DNA from: Methylophaga marina
Lineage (GTDB): Bacteria; Pseudomonadota; Gammaproteobacteria; Nitrosococcales; Methylophagaceae
Direction: 5' to 3'
Assembly (NCBI RefSeq): GCF_030296755.1
Contig: NZ_AP027741.1
Location: 2,357,475 to 2,421,474, forward strand
Length of the DNA stretch: 64,000 bases
The position numbers and the translations under genes are program-made. Each line of letters opens with the position of its first letter. The stretch's first letter is position 1. This document shows positions 18,080-28,522 of this stretch, in pieces. Below the pieces are notes generated by a model, which was not told the DNA's origin, made no database searches, and worked only from the letters and a program-made list of their open reading frames with translations.

Positions 18080-19270
18080 ATGTCTGAATTATCATCAAAT
18101 CATCAAAACCGTGGCTGGTTAAAGCTGATTCTGTTTATTTTTGTTTGTATTGCTGCTGGCGCAGCGTATATGTCTTACGCAAATGAAGGTGAAGAGCCGG
18201 CTCAAGCGGCAGCGCCCAACACGCCGCCACCGCCTGTGGCAGAAGTCATTACACTTCAACCTGAAGAAGTCCGTATCTGGACACGCTTCTCAGGTCGTCT
18301 CAGTGCGGTTGATAAAGCGGATATCAAACCTTTGGTGGGTGGTGAACTTCAAAAAGTATTGTTTGATGATGGTCAATTAGTGGAGAAGAATGAACTGCTG
18401 TTTGTTATTGACCCACGTCCATATAAAGCCGCTTTAGCCAGCGCTGAGGCACAACTGGCATCCGCTAAATCAAGAGCGACATTAGCGAAAGATGAGTTAG
18501 CTCGTGCGGAAAGATTAGTTAAAGATAAATTAGTCTCAGACAGTGTGTTTGATGCAGCAAAAAATGAGAGTCAGGTTTCTGTGGCTGCCATACGTGAGGC
18601 GGAAAGTGCTGTTTCTCAAGCGAAACTGAACCTGAATTATTGCTATATCCGTGCGCCGTTTGCCGGGCGAGTCAGCCGCGCTGAATTAACGGTAGGTAAT
18701 ATTATTGAGACGGCGCCAAGTTCACCTGTTTTGACTACCATCGTGGCCAATGATCGTTTTTATGCTGAGTTTGATATAGATGAGCAAACCTATATCAAAA
18801 TGATGAGAAATAATCATACCAAGCAGAAAATGCCAGTCGATATGACATTGGCAGCAGATGAAAGTGTGGTCTATCACGGTGAAATCCATTCTCTAGATAA
18901 CCAGTTAGATATTGCCAGCGGTACCATCCGCGCACGTGCCATTTTTGATAACAAAGATGGGGCGCTAACACCCGGTATGTATGCCAATGTCAGAGTTGGG
19001 GCCGCAGAGAAACAACAGGCTTTATTGATTCCAAATCGGGCTATCGGCACCAACCAAGATAAGAAATTTGTTTTTGTTATCAACGCTGAAAATCAGGCTG
19101 TGTATAAGGAAGTGCAGTTAGGCGGACATCATCAAGGTAAACGCTTGGTGTTATCAGGATTAAATACGGGTGACCGAGTCGTGGTGAATGGCTTGTCTCA
19201 TATCCGTGCGAATATGGTGGTGTCGCCCAAATCCGTGGCTGAAACAGATGAAGCCGCCACGACAGAATAA
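18080..19270 (+). CDS. RND efflux periplasmic adaptor (MexE/AcrA family)
   Basis: The membrane-fusion subunit of a tripartite pump, 396 residues. An N-terminal hydrophobic anchor (about residues 14-33) is followed by a proline-rich linker, a biotinyl-lipoyl-like half, and an alpha-helical hairpin (about 110-170, AEAQLASAKSRATLAKDELA). The second lipoyl half contains NYCYIRAPFAGRVSRAELTVG, and a beta-barrel domain completes it. No lipobox cysteine is evident, so anchoring is probably by the uncleaved helix. It is followed by the pump gene after 46 bases. No outer-membrane TolC-type gene is present nearby. Confidence 0.93.
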   Translation: MSELSSNHQNRGWLKLILFIFVCIAAGAAYMSYANEGEEPAQAAAPNTPPPPVAEVITLQPEEVRIWTRFSGRLSAVDKADIKPLVGGELQKVLFDDGQLVEKNELLFVIDPRPYKAALASAEAQLASAKSRATLAKDELARAERLVKDKLVSDSVFDAAKNESQVSVAAIREAESAVSQAKLNLNYCYIRAPFAGRVSRAELTVGNIIETAPSSPVLTTIVANDRFYAEFDIDEQTYIKMMRNNHTKQKMPVDMTLAADESVVYHGEIHSLDNQLDIASGTIRARAIFDNKDGALTPGMYANVRVGAAEKQQALLIPNRAIGTNQDKKFVFVINAENQAVYKEVQLGGHHQGKRLVLSGLNTGDRVVVNGLSHIRANMVVSPKSVAETDEAATTE

Positions 19271-19316
19271 TGCTGCCAGTCAGTTAAATCGCTTTGTAGC
19301 GTAACGAAGGAACGCA

Positions 19317-22300
19317 ATGAATATTTCAAAGTTTTTTGTGGACAGACCCATTTTCGCGGGTGTTTTATCCATTCTTATTTTTATTGCCGGTTTACTGTCA
19401 ATGTTTCAGTTACCGATTTCAGAATACCCGGAAGTCTCACCGCCATCTGTTGTCGTTAATGCTCAGTTCCCAGGTGCTAACCCAAAAGTCATCGCTGAAA
19501 CCGTGGCTCGTCCATTGGAAGAACAACTGAGTGGTGTAGAAAACATGATTTATATGTTTTCTCAGGCTACCTCAGATGGTCGTATGACACTGACGGTCAC
19601 GTTCAAAATTGGTACCGATCCTGACCTTGCTCAACAGATGGTGCAAAACCGTGTCACTCAGGCCACACCAAGGTTGCCAGAAGTCACGCGTCAGCTTGGT
19701 GTAACAGTAGTGAAAAGTGCACCTGATCTGACGATGGTGGTGCATTTAACATCTCCAGATAAGCAGTATGATGAGTTATATCTGCGTAACTATGCCGTGC
19801 TGCATGTTAAAGATGAATTAGCCAAAGTAGAAGGTGTGGGGCAGGTGCGTCTGTTTGGTTCAGGTGACTACGCGATGCGTATCTGGCTGAACCCTGAAAA
19901 AGTGGCCGAACGTGGTCTGACAGCCATGGATGTGATTGCTGCCATCAGAGAACAAAACGTTCAGGTGGCTGCAGGTATCATTGGTGGTTCGCCGATGACG
20001 GATCCGGTTGATGTGCAATTGCCCATCAATGCCAAAGGCCGGCTGGAGTCACCGGAAGAGTTCGAAAATATTATTATCCGTGCGGGTAGTGATGGTCAGG
20101 TGACGCGTCTAAAAGATGTCGCGAGAGTTGAGCTGCAAGCGGCTGAATTCAGCCTGAATTCGATGCTGGATAACCAACCTGCTGTCGCGATTCCTATTTT
20201 CCAATCACCCGGCGCAAACGCGATTAATATCTCTGATAATATTCGTAGCACCATGGCGAAGTTAAAAAACAACTTCCCGGAAGGCGTTGATTACAGCGTT
20301 GTATATGACCCGACAGTGTTTGTTCGTGATTCGATTAAGGCGGTTATCAAAACCTTATTAGAAGCGCTTGTTTTAGTCGTCATCGTGGTGGTGGTGTTCT
20401 TACAGACCTGGCGTGCATCTTTAATTCCGTTGTTGGCTGTCCCTGTATCGATTATCGGCACATTCGCCTTAATGCATGTGTTTGGTTTTTCCATTAATAC
20501 GTTGTCTTTATTCGGACTGGTTCTAGCGATTGGTATCGTGGTGGATGACGCCATCGTGGTAGTGGAAAACGTGGAGCGGAACATTGAAAACGGCTTATCA
20601 CCGTTAGAAGCCAGTTATCAGGCTATGCGCGAGGTCAGCGGGCCGATTGTAGCGATATCCCTGACCTTGGTGGCCGTGTTCGTGCCAATCGCTTTTGTCA
20701 GTGGTTTAACCGGGCAGTTTTATCAGCAGTTCGCCTTAACGATCGCTATTTCAACCGTCATTTCTGCTGTTAACTCTTTAACATTGAGCCCGGCATTGTC
20801 GGCACTGTTACTGAAAGGGCATGATGCACCGAAAGATAAGCTGACGCGAATTATGGACTTTCTGTTTGGCTGGTTCTTTAACATCTTTAATAAGACCTTT
20901 AAAAAAGCGTCGAATGGCTACTCGAGCTCAGTAGGTGGCCTGCTTAAACATAAAGTCTTAATGTCATTTTTGTATATCATCCTGCTGGGAATGACAGTTT
21001 ACGGACTAAATGGTTTACCCAAAGGCTTTGTCCCTGCACAGGATAAGCAATATTTAATCAGTTTTGCCCAGCTGCCCGATGGCGCTTCTTTAGCTCGTAC
21101 TCAGGAAGTGATTAAGGAGATGGGACGACTGGCACTGGAAGAACCAGGCGTGCAGAGCGCCGTTCAGTTTCCTGGGCTTTCGGTAAATGGTTTTACCAAT
21201 AGTCCAAGTGCTGGGATTGTGTTTGTGACCTTGGAATCATTTGATAAACGGCATTCACCTGATTTATCTGCTGCTGCGATTGCTGGCCGCTTGCAGGCAA
21301 AATATGCGCAGGTGGAAGAGGCCTTTATCGCCATATTCCCACCACCACCTGTACGTGGTCTAGGGACGACGGGTGGCTTCAAACTTCAGATTGAGGATCG
21401 TGCTGATTTGGGCTATGAGAAACTGGCTGAAGTCGTTGGGCAAGTCCAAGGTCAAGCCTGGCAGAGTCCGGCACTGACCAGTGTGTACTCAAACTATAAA
21501 ATCAATGTGCCACAGCTTTATGCTGATTTGGACAGAACAAAAGCGAAACAGCTCGGCTTAAACATCAAAGATATTTTTGACACCATGCAGATTTATCTGG
21601 GGTCGCTTTATATCAATGACTTTAACCAGTTTGGTCGTACCTATCAGGTTATTGCTCAGGCTGATTCAGATTATCGTAATGCGCCCGATGATGCGTTGAA
21701 TTTAAAAGTACGTAATAGCAATGGTGATATGGTGCCATTAGGAAGCGTACTTGAGATGAAAGAGAGTTATGGGCCGGAAAGTGCCGCTCACTACAATGGT
21801 TATCTCGCGGCAGATTTAAATGGTAATGCGGCGCCTGGCTATTCCAGTGGACAAGCACAGGATGCCATTAGCGAAATTCTGGAGAAAACCCTACCTTCAG
21901 GCATGGAGTTTGAATGGACTGACTTAACCTATCAACAAGTCATTAGTGGGAATACTGCCTTATTTATTTTCCCATTGTGTTTGTTACTGGTGTTCTTAGT
22001 TTTAGCGGCACAATATGAGAGTTTAATCTTGCCATTGGTCGTTATCACCATTGTGCCATTATCGATTCTGGCTGCAGTAACGGGTGTCTGGTTAACCGAT
22101 GGGGATAGTAATATCTTTACCCAGATCAGTTTCTTTGTGTTGGCGGGGCTGGCCAGTAAAAATGCCATATTGATTGTTGAGTTTGCCCGAGAACTTGAAA
22201 TCGATGGCATGGAAACGGTAAAAGCGGCTATCAAAGCCAGCCGTATGCGTTTAAGACCAATTTTAATGACATCATTCGCCTTCATTATGGGCGTGGTACC

Positions 22301-22481
22301 GATGGTTTTATCTACCGGTGCCGGTTCCGAAATGCGTAATGATATTGGTGTCACTGTATTCTCAGGCATGCTCGGGGTCACATTCTTCGGCTTGTTCTTT
22401 ACCCCGGTTTTCTATGTGATGTTAAGAAAACTGGAAGGTAAACGCCGTTACCATAGTCACAATCATGTGGTAATGAAATAA
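19317..22481 (+). CDS. RND multidrug efflux pump (HAE1; MexF-like)
   Basis: The inner-membrane proton/drug antiporter of the operon, 1054 residues. It has the HAE1 opening NISKFFVDRPIFAGVLSI, two large periplasmic loops and twelve membrane segments. The proton-relay aspartate pair is in GIVVDDAIVVVENVER, and the second-half repeat FVLAGLASKNAILIVEFARE is present. Overall it is closest in style to MexF/BpeF pumps. It probably exports hydrophobic drugs or solvents with an outer-membrane channel encoded elsewhere. A purine-rich GAAGGAA precedes the ATG. Confidence 0.95.
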   Translation: MNISKFFVDRPIFAGVLSILIFIAGLLSMFQLPISEYPEVSPPSVVVNAQFPGANPKVIAETVARPLEEQLSGVENMIYMFSQATSDGRMTLTVTFKIGTDPDLAQQMVQNRVTQATPRLPEVTRQLGVTVVKSAPDLTMVVHLTSPDKQYDELYLRNYAVLHVKDELAKVEGVGQVRLFGSGDYAMRIWLNPEKVAERGLTAMDVIAAIREQNVQVAAGIIGGSPMTDPVDVQLPINAKGRLESPEEFENIIIRAGSDGQVTRLKDVARVELQAAEFSLNSMLDNQPAVAIPIFQSPGANAINISDNIRSTMAKLKNNFPEGVDYSVVYDPTVFVRDSIKAVIKTLLEALVLVVIVVVVFLQTWRASLIPLLAVPVSIIGTFALMHVFGFSINTLSLFGLVLAIGIVVDDAIVVVENVERNIENGLSPLEASYQAMREVSGPIVAISLTLVAVFVPIAFVSGLTGQFYQQFALTIAISTVISAVNSLTLSPALSALLLKGHDAPKDKLTRIMDFLFGWFFNIFNKTFKKASNGYSSSVGGLLKHKVLMSFLYIILLGMTVYGLNGLPKGFVPAQDKQYLISFAQLPDGASLARTQEVIKEMGRLALEEPGVQSAVQFPGLSVNGFTNSPSAGIVFVTLESFDKRHSPDLSAAAIAGRLQAKYAQVEEAFIAIFPPPPVRGLGTTGGFKLQIEDRADLGYEKLAEVVGQVQGQAWQSPALTSVYSNYKINVPQLYADLDRTKAKQLGLNIKDIFDTMQIYLGSLYINDFNQFGRTYQVIAQADSDYRNAPDDALNLKVRNSNGDMVPLGSVLEMKESYGPESAAHYNGYLAADLNGNAAPGYSSGQAQDAISEILEKTLPSGMEFEWTDLTYQQVISGNTALFIFPLCLLLVFLVLAAQYESLILPLVVITIVPLSILAAVTGVWLTDGDSNIFTQISFFVLAGLASKNAILIVEFARELEIDGMETVKAAIKASRMRLRPILMTSFAFIMGVVPMVLSTGAGSEMRNDIGVTVFSGMLGVTFFGLFFTPVFYVMLRKLEGKRRYHSHNHVVMK

Positions 22482-22493
22482 AGCCCGGCTTTA

Positions 22494-23798
22494 TCAGCGA
22501 CGGGCGGTAATCGTCCGCCCGTCTGCTGTTTTCAATACTAATGCACCATTAATGCTGATATCCAGCGACTCAACATCGGCTAAGGTCGTCAAAAATACCT
22601 TTTCCTGATTCATGATGGCCACCGGACAAACTTTCTGTGTAGTGATGGCAGAAGCAATGTCCAGCCGTTCATTGAACTCATAAGCTGTGCTGTACTGATT
22701 ACAAGAGGTAAAGCCTGATAAGCGGCCTTGATCATCGAAGGTCATGGTCAGACGTGAAAAATCAATAATGCCTTGCTGATTGATATCCTGAACAATCCAC
22801 TCTTGCCCAACCAATAAGTCACGGCTGTGCCCTCCACATCCCTGAAAATCGAGATTATCTAAACGGACACTGACCTGATAAGGGTAGGGTAGTCCCGACA
22901 TATCGTCACGGCATAGCGTTGCTAACGTTTCAACTTTGATATAACGAGTGTCTGAATAGGCTTTCAATTCAAAACCAGCATGGTAAATATGCAATTCAGT
23001 TTCGCCGAGGACGCTCTGTTTCTGTCCACCATCCCATGTCATGATGACCTGGTCGTATGTGGCTGAAAGAGACCATTCTGGTTCGTGTCCCTGAGCGCGA
23101 AATGGGAGTTGTTCGACTTGATCCTGGTTCACAGCAGTGCAGTGACTCCAACTCATATCAGCAATCGTCAAAATGCCCTGATGCCCTTTATTCCAGAAGC
23201 TGACTAATTTGTCTTTAGACTGATATTTGCTTCCTGAGGCGCTGGGTACTTGAAACAGCATATACAAATCATCATTCATTTTGAGCTGCATGGATTCATT
23301 CTCAATAACGGTGGTGATCTGCTGCTCGCCACATTGAAACATGACCGTATGACTGTTTTGATGTTCAGGTGGCTGGAAAGAGATCAAATTGAGCACACCC
23401 AGTGACACTTCATGCGTGTCAGTGGGAATCAGATTCAGCTCATCTGTGGTCCAGATTAATTCCCCTTCTTTATTCTGAATAGAAGCACGAAGTGCATAAT
23501 TTTCATCAGCATTGAGTTGGTCTTTGAATACCTGTAGCTGAAAATCAATAGGCACTTGGCGGTTGCCGAGAGAGATGGTTTTTTCAGCCACCACTTCCCC
23601 ATTTTTTTGGGCGCTGGTGATGTTTTCGAGTTTGATGATGAGTTTGGAATGCTTGGGTAACGCGATACGTTCGCGATAGCTTATTTTGCCACTTATCGTT
23701 AGCTGTTGTTGTTTGAGTGTTTGTTGAGCAGAGTCTGAATCACATCCGAGTAATGTCAGACTCAGTAACACCAATATGAACAAACGGTACAAGGGCAT
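22494..23798 (-). CDS. Four-domain lipoprotein: YbaY, MliC, COG3650-like and META/HslJ
   Basis: A 434-residue lipoprotein (lipobox LLGC, Cys19) that strings together four periplasmic modules. Residues about 32-138 resemble YbaY/YscW pilotin-like beta-sandwiches. Residues about 151-222 carry the MliC lysozyme-inhibitor pattern (SGSKYQSKDKLVSFWNKG). Residues about 231-322 match the COG3650 type (FRAQGHEPEWSL, CRDDMSG, QGCGG). Residues about 330-432 form a META/HslJ domain (FTSCNQYSTAYE). Each is usually a separate small protein. Likely site is the periplasmic face of the outer membrane, perhaps in envelope stress and lysozyme resistance. The domain calls are pattern-based; the combined function is inferred. 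Confidence 0.82.
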   Translation of the reverse strand: MPLYRLFILVLLSLTLLGCDSDSAQQTLKQQQLTISGKISYRERIALPKHSKLIIKLENITSAQKNGEVVAEKTISLGNRQVPIDFQLQVFKDQLNADENYALRASIQNKEGELIWTTDELNLIPTDTHEVSLGVLNLISFQPPEHQNSHTVMFQCGEQQITTVIENESMQLKMNDDLYMLFQVPSASGSKYQSKDKLVSFWNKGHQGILTIADMSWSHCTAVNQDQVEQLPFRAQGHEPEWSLSATYDQVIMTWDGGQKQSVLGETELHIYHAGFELKAYSDTRYIKVETLATLCRDDMSGLPYPYQVSVRLDNLDFQGCGGHSRDLLVGQEWIVQDINQQGIIDFSRLTMTFDDQGRLSGFTSCNQYSTAYEFNERLDIASAITTQKVCPVAIMNQEKVFLTTLADVESLDISINGALVLKTADGRTITARR

Positions 23799-23896
23799 AA
23801 TATGTCATCCTGAATCTAGTCCTGAGTATTCATCATAAATGTAACCTGTACAGCCAAGCTATAACATCAAGTCGTCATCCATGACGTATCTTAGAT

Positions 23897-25771
23897 TCAG
23901 ACTTTGAACTGAGTGATGAGTTTTTGCAAGTCTGCCGCTAATCCGGCAAGGCCCTGACTGGTTTCCGTTGTTTGTGAAGTGCTTTCTGCATTTTCTTCTG
24001 CTACTTGGGCGATATGATTCACATTGCGGTTGATGTCTTCAGCCACAGCGCTTTGCTCTTCAGCTGCACTGGCAATATGCGTATTCATATCCATAATAGA
24101 GCGGACTTTTTCAGAGATGGTGGTCAGGCTTTCACCCGCCGCTCCCACTTTGGTGACAGTGGCTTCGACATACTCTTTACCCTTCAAGGTAGCAGCGACA
24201 CACTGATTTGCTTCGTTTTGTAGACGTTCGATAATGGTTTTAATTTCTTCGGTAGACTCTTTACTACGTTGCGCAAGGGTTCTGACTTCATCAGCAACAA
24301 CAGCAAAACCTCGGCCGGATTCACCGGCGCGGGCAGCTTCAATCGCGGCATTCAAGGCTAATAAATTAGTTTGTTCAGCAATACCTTGTATAACGGTCAG
24401 GACCGTACCAATGTTTTCACTTTCAGCTTGTAAGTTTTTAATTGCATCGGCATTGGTTGAGCTTTGGTCGGCTAACTGCTTGATAGAGCTGATGGTGTCT
24501 TTAACTAACAACTGACCTTGGCTGGTTTCACTATCTGAGCTTTTAGATAAATTCGCCGCTTCTGCAGCGTATCGAGCCACTTCCTGAACAGTTGCCGTCA
24601 TTTCATTCATGGCCGTAGCCACTTGTTCACTACTGCTTTGTTGATTGATAACACCTTTTTTGGTCTGTTCAGCGACCACGGATAATTCTTCTGCTGCGGC
24701 ACTTACAGTGAGAGCAGAAGTCATGACTTGCTGAATTAATTTTTGAAAGGATGCGGTCATCAGATTGAATGAACGTGCCATTTCAGCAATTTCATCTTTG
24801 CCGCTATCATCAACACGTAAACTTAAATCACGATTTTTTTCGACTTCTTGCATGGTTTCAGAAAGCTGATGAAGTGGAATAATAATACTTTGGCTTATTA
24901 GCCTGATAAGCCATAGAATCAGAGCAGCCAGTGTTAAAGCAATTACAAACACAGTAATTTTTGCATTTTTAACGGCAGTGGGTATTTCATTATTGATATG
25001 TTGCTCAAGCGCATCAAGTGCGCTTTCGCTTTGATGAATGGTGCTGCGTAACTCACCCAGTAAGCCTGACTCAGCATTCATGCCACGGGTTTCGTAGCCT
25101 TTCACTAAAGACAGAAAATCAGCACGATACGATTCTATTTCACTACGGACTTGGTTTTTTACATTATTACTCAGGTAGCTGTTATCCAGACGGCGATTGA
25201 AGTCGATAAACCCATCTTCAAATTTACTGACATATTTTTTATCAGAGCGAAGCATAAAGTCTTTTTCATGTCTTCTGAGCATTAACATAGCCGCTAATAA
25301 ACTATCGTCATCGTATGTGTTAATGGTTTCTTCAACCTGATGCACGGCACTACGTAACTTGCCATAAAGGCCATCAGTCGGTGTTAAGCCAATGGTTTGC
25401 TCAATATTCACTATCTGATCAAATTTGTCGCCATATTCAACAAGTACATCATGGAGACGATTTTCTGATTCATGTGATTGGTTCAGCCGATCGAGACGCT
25501 GTCCAAGTTGATCGAGGTTGGTAAGGAAGAGCTGGTGAGATTGATGGAACTCATTTTGATATTTCAGATCATGTCGGTTAAGAAAATCTTTCTCATGCCG
25601 ACGCAGCATCAGCATATTTGTTTCTAGTTTCACTGTCTGAATTGATGCTTCTTCCAGACGAATAATTTTAGATAAGAAAACCTGACCTAGAATAATCATC
25701 ACCAGTATCGTTACGCCAACGAGGACTGACAAAATGAAGAGCTTCTTTTTCACAGTGAGTTGATTGAGCAT
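23897..25771 (-). CDS. Methyl-accepting chemotaxis protein with HBM sensor domain
   Basis: A chemoreceptor of 624 residues from the ATG at 25771, which has AAGGAAAA before it; an upstream TTG/ATG pair is less likely. It has a membrane helix (about 10-32) and a periplasmic helical-bimodular (HBM) domain. In that domain the [10 protein letters not shown] signature occurs twice, as expected for its two four-helix modules. A second helix, a HAMP domain and the signalling tip [20 protein letters not shown] follow. HBM receptors such as McpS sense TCA intermediates or other organic acids; the ligand here is unknown. No che genes are adjacent. Confidence 0.93.
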   Translation of the reverse strand: MLNQLTVKKKLFILSVLVGVTILVMIILGQVFLSKIIRLEEASIQTVKLETNMLMLRRHEKDFLNRHDLKYQNEFHQSHQLFLTNLDQLGQRLDRLNQSHESENRLHDVLVEYGDKFDQIVNIEQTIGLTPTDGLYGKLRSAVHQVEETINTYDDDSLLAAMLMLRRHEKDFMLRSDKKYVSKFEDGFIDFNRRLDNSYLSNNVKNQVRSEIESYRADFLSLVKGYETRGMNAESGLLGELRSTIHQSESALDALEQHINNEIPTAVKNAKITVFVIALTLAALILWLIRLISQSIIIPLHQLSETMQEVEKNRDLSLRVDDSGKDEIAEMARSFNLMTASFQKLIQQVMTSALTVSAAAEELSVVAEQTKKGVINQQSSSEQVATAMNEMTATVQEVARYAAEAANLSKSSDSETSQGQLLVKDTISSIKQLADQSSTNADAIKNLQAESENIGTVLTVIQGIAEQTNLLALNAAIEAARAGESGRGFAVVADEVRTLAQRSKESTEEIKTIIERLQNEANQCVAATLKGKEYVEATVTKVGAAGESLTTISEKVRSIMDMNTHIASAAEEQSAVAEDINRNVNHIAQVAEENAESTSQTTETSQGLAGLAADLQKLITQFKV

Positions 25772-25871
25772 GGGGTTTTCCTTGAAAAACATCAACAGGT
25801 CATATTAATTGACAGCGCTAATCAACTTAGCGGTCAGGTTCTTCATTTCCTTAGCCTTTTTCACTGTTTTT

Positions 25872-26753
25872 TTAGATGATTTTTTTCTTAACTTGGCAGA
25901 GTTGCCAATTCGTTAAAGCCCACTGCCAGATATGGGCTATCGGCATAGCTGAAGATAGGGCGGACGCATCCAAGCCAAGGAAAAAAAGAGCATTGATGAG
26001 TTGTTCAGATGCATCATGGATGGCGATAGCTGGCGCAGCAGTTTGCTTGCTCAATTTCTCACCATGCGTATTTGTTACCAGAGGAATATGAGCATAGCTC
26101 GGTGATATCGCCTCTATTTGTTGCTGTAGATAAACCTGACGGCTGGTAGAGTTTAATAAATCGGCACCACGAACAATGTGATTGATACCTTGTTCTGCAT
26201 CATCAACAACAACGGCTAATTGATAAGCAAAAAGACCATCAGCACGTTTTAAAACAAAGTCACCAAAATCTGTTTGTAAATGATGCTGAATATCACCATA
26301 CACTCGGTCATTAAATATCAGATTGTCGCTATCCACGCGTAGCCGCCAGGCTATCTGTGTGCGATTTGATGATAGGCCATGTCGGCAAGAGCCAGGGTAA
26401 ACCGGGCCTTCTATGCCAGCGTGTGCAATATCTGCTACTTCGCGACGACTACAGTTACAGGGGTAAACACATTGTTTATCTTTTAGCTTTTCAAGATAGG
26501 ATTGATACAGCTCACTGCGTTCACTTTGGTAAATGACCTCACCATCCCATTCAAAGCCATAACCGTCGAGCGTGCGTAATATATCGTCTGCTGCGCCTGG
26601 CATTTCTCTGGGTTTATCCAGATCTTCCATGCGTAATAACCACTTGCCAGACTGCGTTTTGGCATCAAGATAGCTTGCGACAGCGGTTACCAATGAACCA
26701 AAATGTAATGGTCCGGTAGGAGAGGGGGCATAGCGTCCGATGTAGTCAGTCAT
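25872..26753 (-). CDS. gluQRS: Glutamyl-Q tRNA(Asp) synthetase
   Basis: A shortened glutamyl-tRNA synthetase paralogue (293 aa) without the anticodon-binding domain. It attaches glutamate to queuosine in tRNA-Asp. The adenylate motif is PSPTGPLHFGSL and the KMSKS-like motif is KLSKQT. Zinc ligands lie in CNCSRREV and YPGSC. It is the last gene of a minus-strand run that starts with the EEP gene. It is not next to dksA, its common neighbour in other genomes. Confidence 0.93.
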   Translation of the reverse strand: MTDYIGRYAPSPTGPLHFGSLVTAVASYLDAKTQSGKWLLRMEDLDKPREMPGAADDILRTLDGYGFEWDGEVIYQSERSELYQSYLEKLKDKQCVYPCNCSRREVADIAHAGIEGPVYPGSCRHGLSSNRTQIAWRLRVDSDNLIFNDRVYGDIQHHLQTDFGDFVLKRADGLFAYQLAVVVDDAEQGINHIVRGADLLNSTSRQVYLQQQIEAISPSYAHIPLVTNTHGEKLSKQTAAPAIAIHDASEQLINALFFLGLDASALSSAMPIAHIWQWALTNWQLCQVKKKII

Positions 26754-26778
26754 GATGATCGTGATGGTTGTCGAGCTA

Positions 26779-27057
26779 CTATTTTTGCCACTCAGACTCA
26801 GGTATACGTTGCAGGTGAATGTGTGAAGCTAAACGTAAAGTCGGACGTAATAGAAATTGAAAACTCCCAATAATAAACAGCCATATCGCAGTTTTTTCAT
26901 AGACGGGATACAAAAATAAAATACTACCAATCAAAAACCAGATAGCAATCAGAAAGTCATTAAGAATACTGAGCACTTCATAGCGTCGACGAATCTGTAG
27001 TTGTTCGTGGCCTATTGTGAATGTTAATGGACTATCGAGTTTTTTTGACTCAGACAT
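26779..27057 (-). CDS. YrhK-like small membrane protein
   Basis: A 92-residue protein with two hydrophobic segments (about residues 32-50 and 56-76), resembling YrhK domain proteins: RRRYEVLSILNDFLIAIWFLIGS and the FIIGSFQFLLRP turn. Function unknown. The ATG at 27057 is preferred over an upstream GTG at 27063 because TGAGGTG sits before it. It lies 25 bases upstream of gluQRS. Confidence 0.72.
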   Translation of the reverse strand: MSESKKLDSPLTFTIGHEQLQIRRRYEVLSILNDFLIAIWFLIGSILFLYPVYEKTAIWLFIIGSFQFLLRPTLRLASHIHLQRIPESEWQK

Positions 27058-27165
27058 GTTCACCTCAGATATAGACGGATTTTTCAGATGACATTACACA
27101 CGGCCTGTGTAACTCAAAGCAGTACATTAAATGAAAATTACTTTATGTCTGCAAGTCAGCAGAGC

Positions 27166-27561
27166 TTAGACACTGCCTGTGAAGCTGGGCCAAATAAGAT
27201 AAATAAGCCAAGCCGTCAGCACACACCACAACAAGATAATTGCCCACATGACCCAACGGTTTTCGGGAAGCTGAATAGGGTTTTCCTTCGCTTTTAGCTT
27301 GCAATCGAACCAGACCTCGTCAGACATAAATTGGATAGCCAGCCAGCAGCCAATGGGTAACAGCAGCAGTTCATCCAACCATCCCAATACAGGAATAAAG
27401 TCCGGAATCAGATCGATTGGGCTAACGGCATAAGCAATGACAAGACTGATAATCATTTTACTGATGAGTGGTACATCAGGACGCTGGTAGGCGATATATA
27501 AAGCCGATATTTGAGTTTTTAGTGCCTTAGCCCAATCTTTGAGCTGCCCAAAAATGTTCAT
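27166..27561 (-). CDS. YkvA/DUF1232 membrane protein
   Basis: A 131-residue membrane protein with the DUF1232 core YAVSPIDLIPDFIPVLGWLDE followed by a second hydrophobic segment and a C-terminal helix (about 107-126). DUF1232 proteins are common and uncharacterised. The gene lies 18 bases downstream of the EEP gene on the same strand and is probably co-transcribed with it. Confidence 0.85.
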   Translation of the reverse strand: MNIFGQLKDWAKALKTQISALYIAYQRPDVPLISKMIISLVIAYAVSPIDLIPDFIPVLGWLDELLLLPIGCWLAIQFMSDEVWFDCKLKAKENPIQLPENRWVMWAIILLWCVLTAWLIYLIWPSFTGSV

Positions 27562-27579
27562 TCGCAGAGCTATGAGCAG

Positions 27580-28335
27580 TCAGGGTAGATCAAAAGCAGC
27601 AATAAGCGGGGCATGATCTGACAGCTGATTCCATGATGAATGAGGTGGTCTGCCGCACAACGTTGGCTCCATGCCCCGATAATAAATGCGATCCATTTTT
27701 AACATAGGCATCCATGAGGGCCAGGTGCGTGCATAACGGTTATGCAAAGTGCGGTACGCTTCTTTTAGATGTAAACGCTGTGCCAGACGTTTTTCAGCTT
27801 GCCCGGTCCAATCATTAAAGTCACCAGCAATAATCAGTGGTGCACTGTCTGGTACATGTGCCTGAATGCGATCACATAACAAACTAAATTGTTTGCGTCG
27901 CTCAATGCCGGTGAGTCCAAGGTGTATACAAATGATATGCAAAATATCGTCTGACCAGGGCAATTGTACTTCACCATGCAACAGGCTACGGCTGGCCCAG
28001 GTGAAAGGAGACACATTGATATTTTCCCAGCTGATGAGTGGGAATTTACTCAGAATGGCATTGCCATGATGACCCACTTCGTAAATCGCATTTTTGCCAT
28101 AGGCATGATGCGGCCACACATCTTTGGCTAAAAATTCAGAATGCAGACCTTCCGGCCAGGTGTCATGAATCAAACCATGCTTGCTGTGCTCGCCCTGAAT
28201 TTCCTGCAATAGCATGATATCGGCATTGGTCTCCACCAAGGCATCTCGAATGGGATGCAACGTGAATTGGCGATTGCTGGTGTTAAAGCCTTTATGCAGA
28301 TTGTAGGTCAGAATGCGGAGCTGGTTTTTCGACAT
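27580..28335 (-). CDS. Endonuclease/exonuclease/phosphatase family protein (YbhP-like)
   Basis: A 251-residue EEP-fold hydrolase without a signal peptide. The fold's landmarks are in order: TYNLHKG, MLLQEIQG (metal-binding Glu), HHGNAILSKF, IAGDFNDW and the C-terminal LSDHAPL with the catalytic His. Related proteins include DNases, sphingomyelinases and lipid phosphatases, so the substrate is not predictable; YbhP-like is the closest label. It heads a minus-strand run (EEP, YkvA, YrhK, gluQRS) and is divergent from htpG. Confidence 0.85.
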   Translation of the reverse strand: MSKNQLRILTYNLHKGFNTSNRQFTLHPIRDALVETNADIMLLQEIQGEHSKHGLIHDTWPEGLHSEFLAKDVWPHHAYGKNAIYEVGHHGNAILSKFPLISWENINVSPFTWASRSLLHGEVQLPWSDDILHIICIHLGLTGIERRKQFSLLCDRIQAHVPDSAPLIIAGDFNDWTGQAEKRLAQRLHLKEAYRTLHNRYARTWPSWMPMLKMDRIYYRGMEPTLCGRPPHSSWNQLSDHAPLIAAFDLP

Positions 28336-28449
28336 GTATTTAAATCCAATGTACTTGTGTCAACCGAGCACTATCCGGCTTGAGAAAATGAATCTCTATT
28401 ATGGTTGGCCTGAAAGAAAAATCCAAGTCACAGTTATTGATGGATTGCT

Positions 28450-28478
28450 CTTGATTTTAAAAAGCGCCGTCCCCATCT
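28450..28478 (+). promoter_or_regulatory. Sigma-32 heat-shock promoter of htpG
   Basis: CTTGATT (28450-28456), a 14-base spacer, and CCCCATCT (28471-28478) match the sigma-32 consensus CTTGAAA-N13-15-CCCCATNT. The -10 element is perfect. The predicted transcript starts about 38 bases before the htpG ATG. Confidence 0.8.
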
Positions 28479-28522
28479 GCTTCCCATGTTCAAACAAATA
28501 GCCATACGGAGGCATTTTTTCA

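Noticed and set aside
27088-27297. 69-codon plus-strand frame opposite the YkvA gene
   Set aside because: Antisense to a supported gene and without any recognisable feature.
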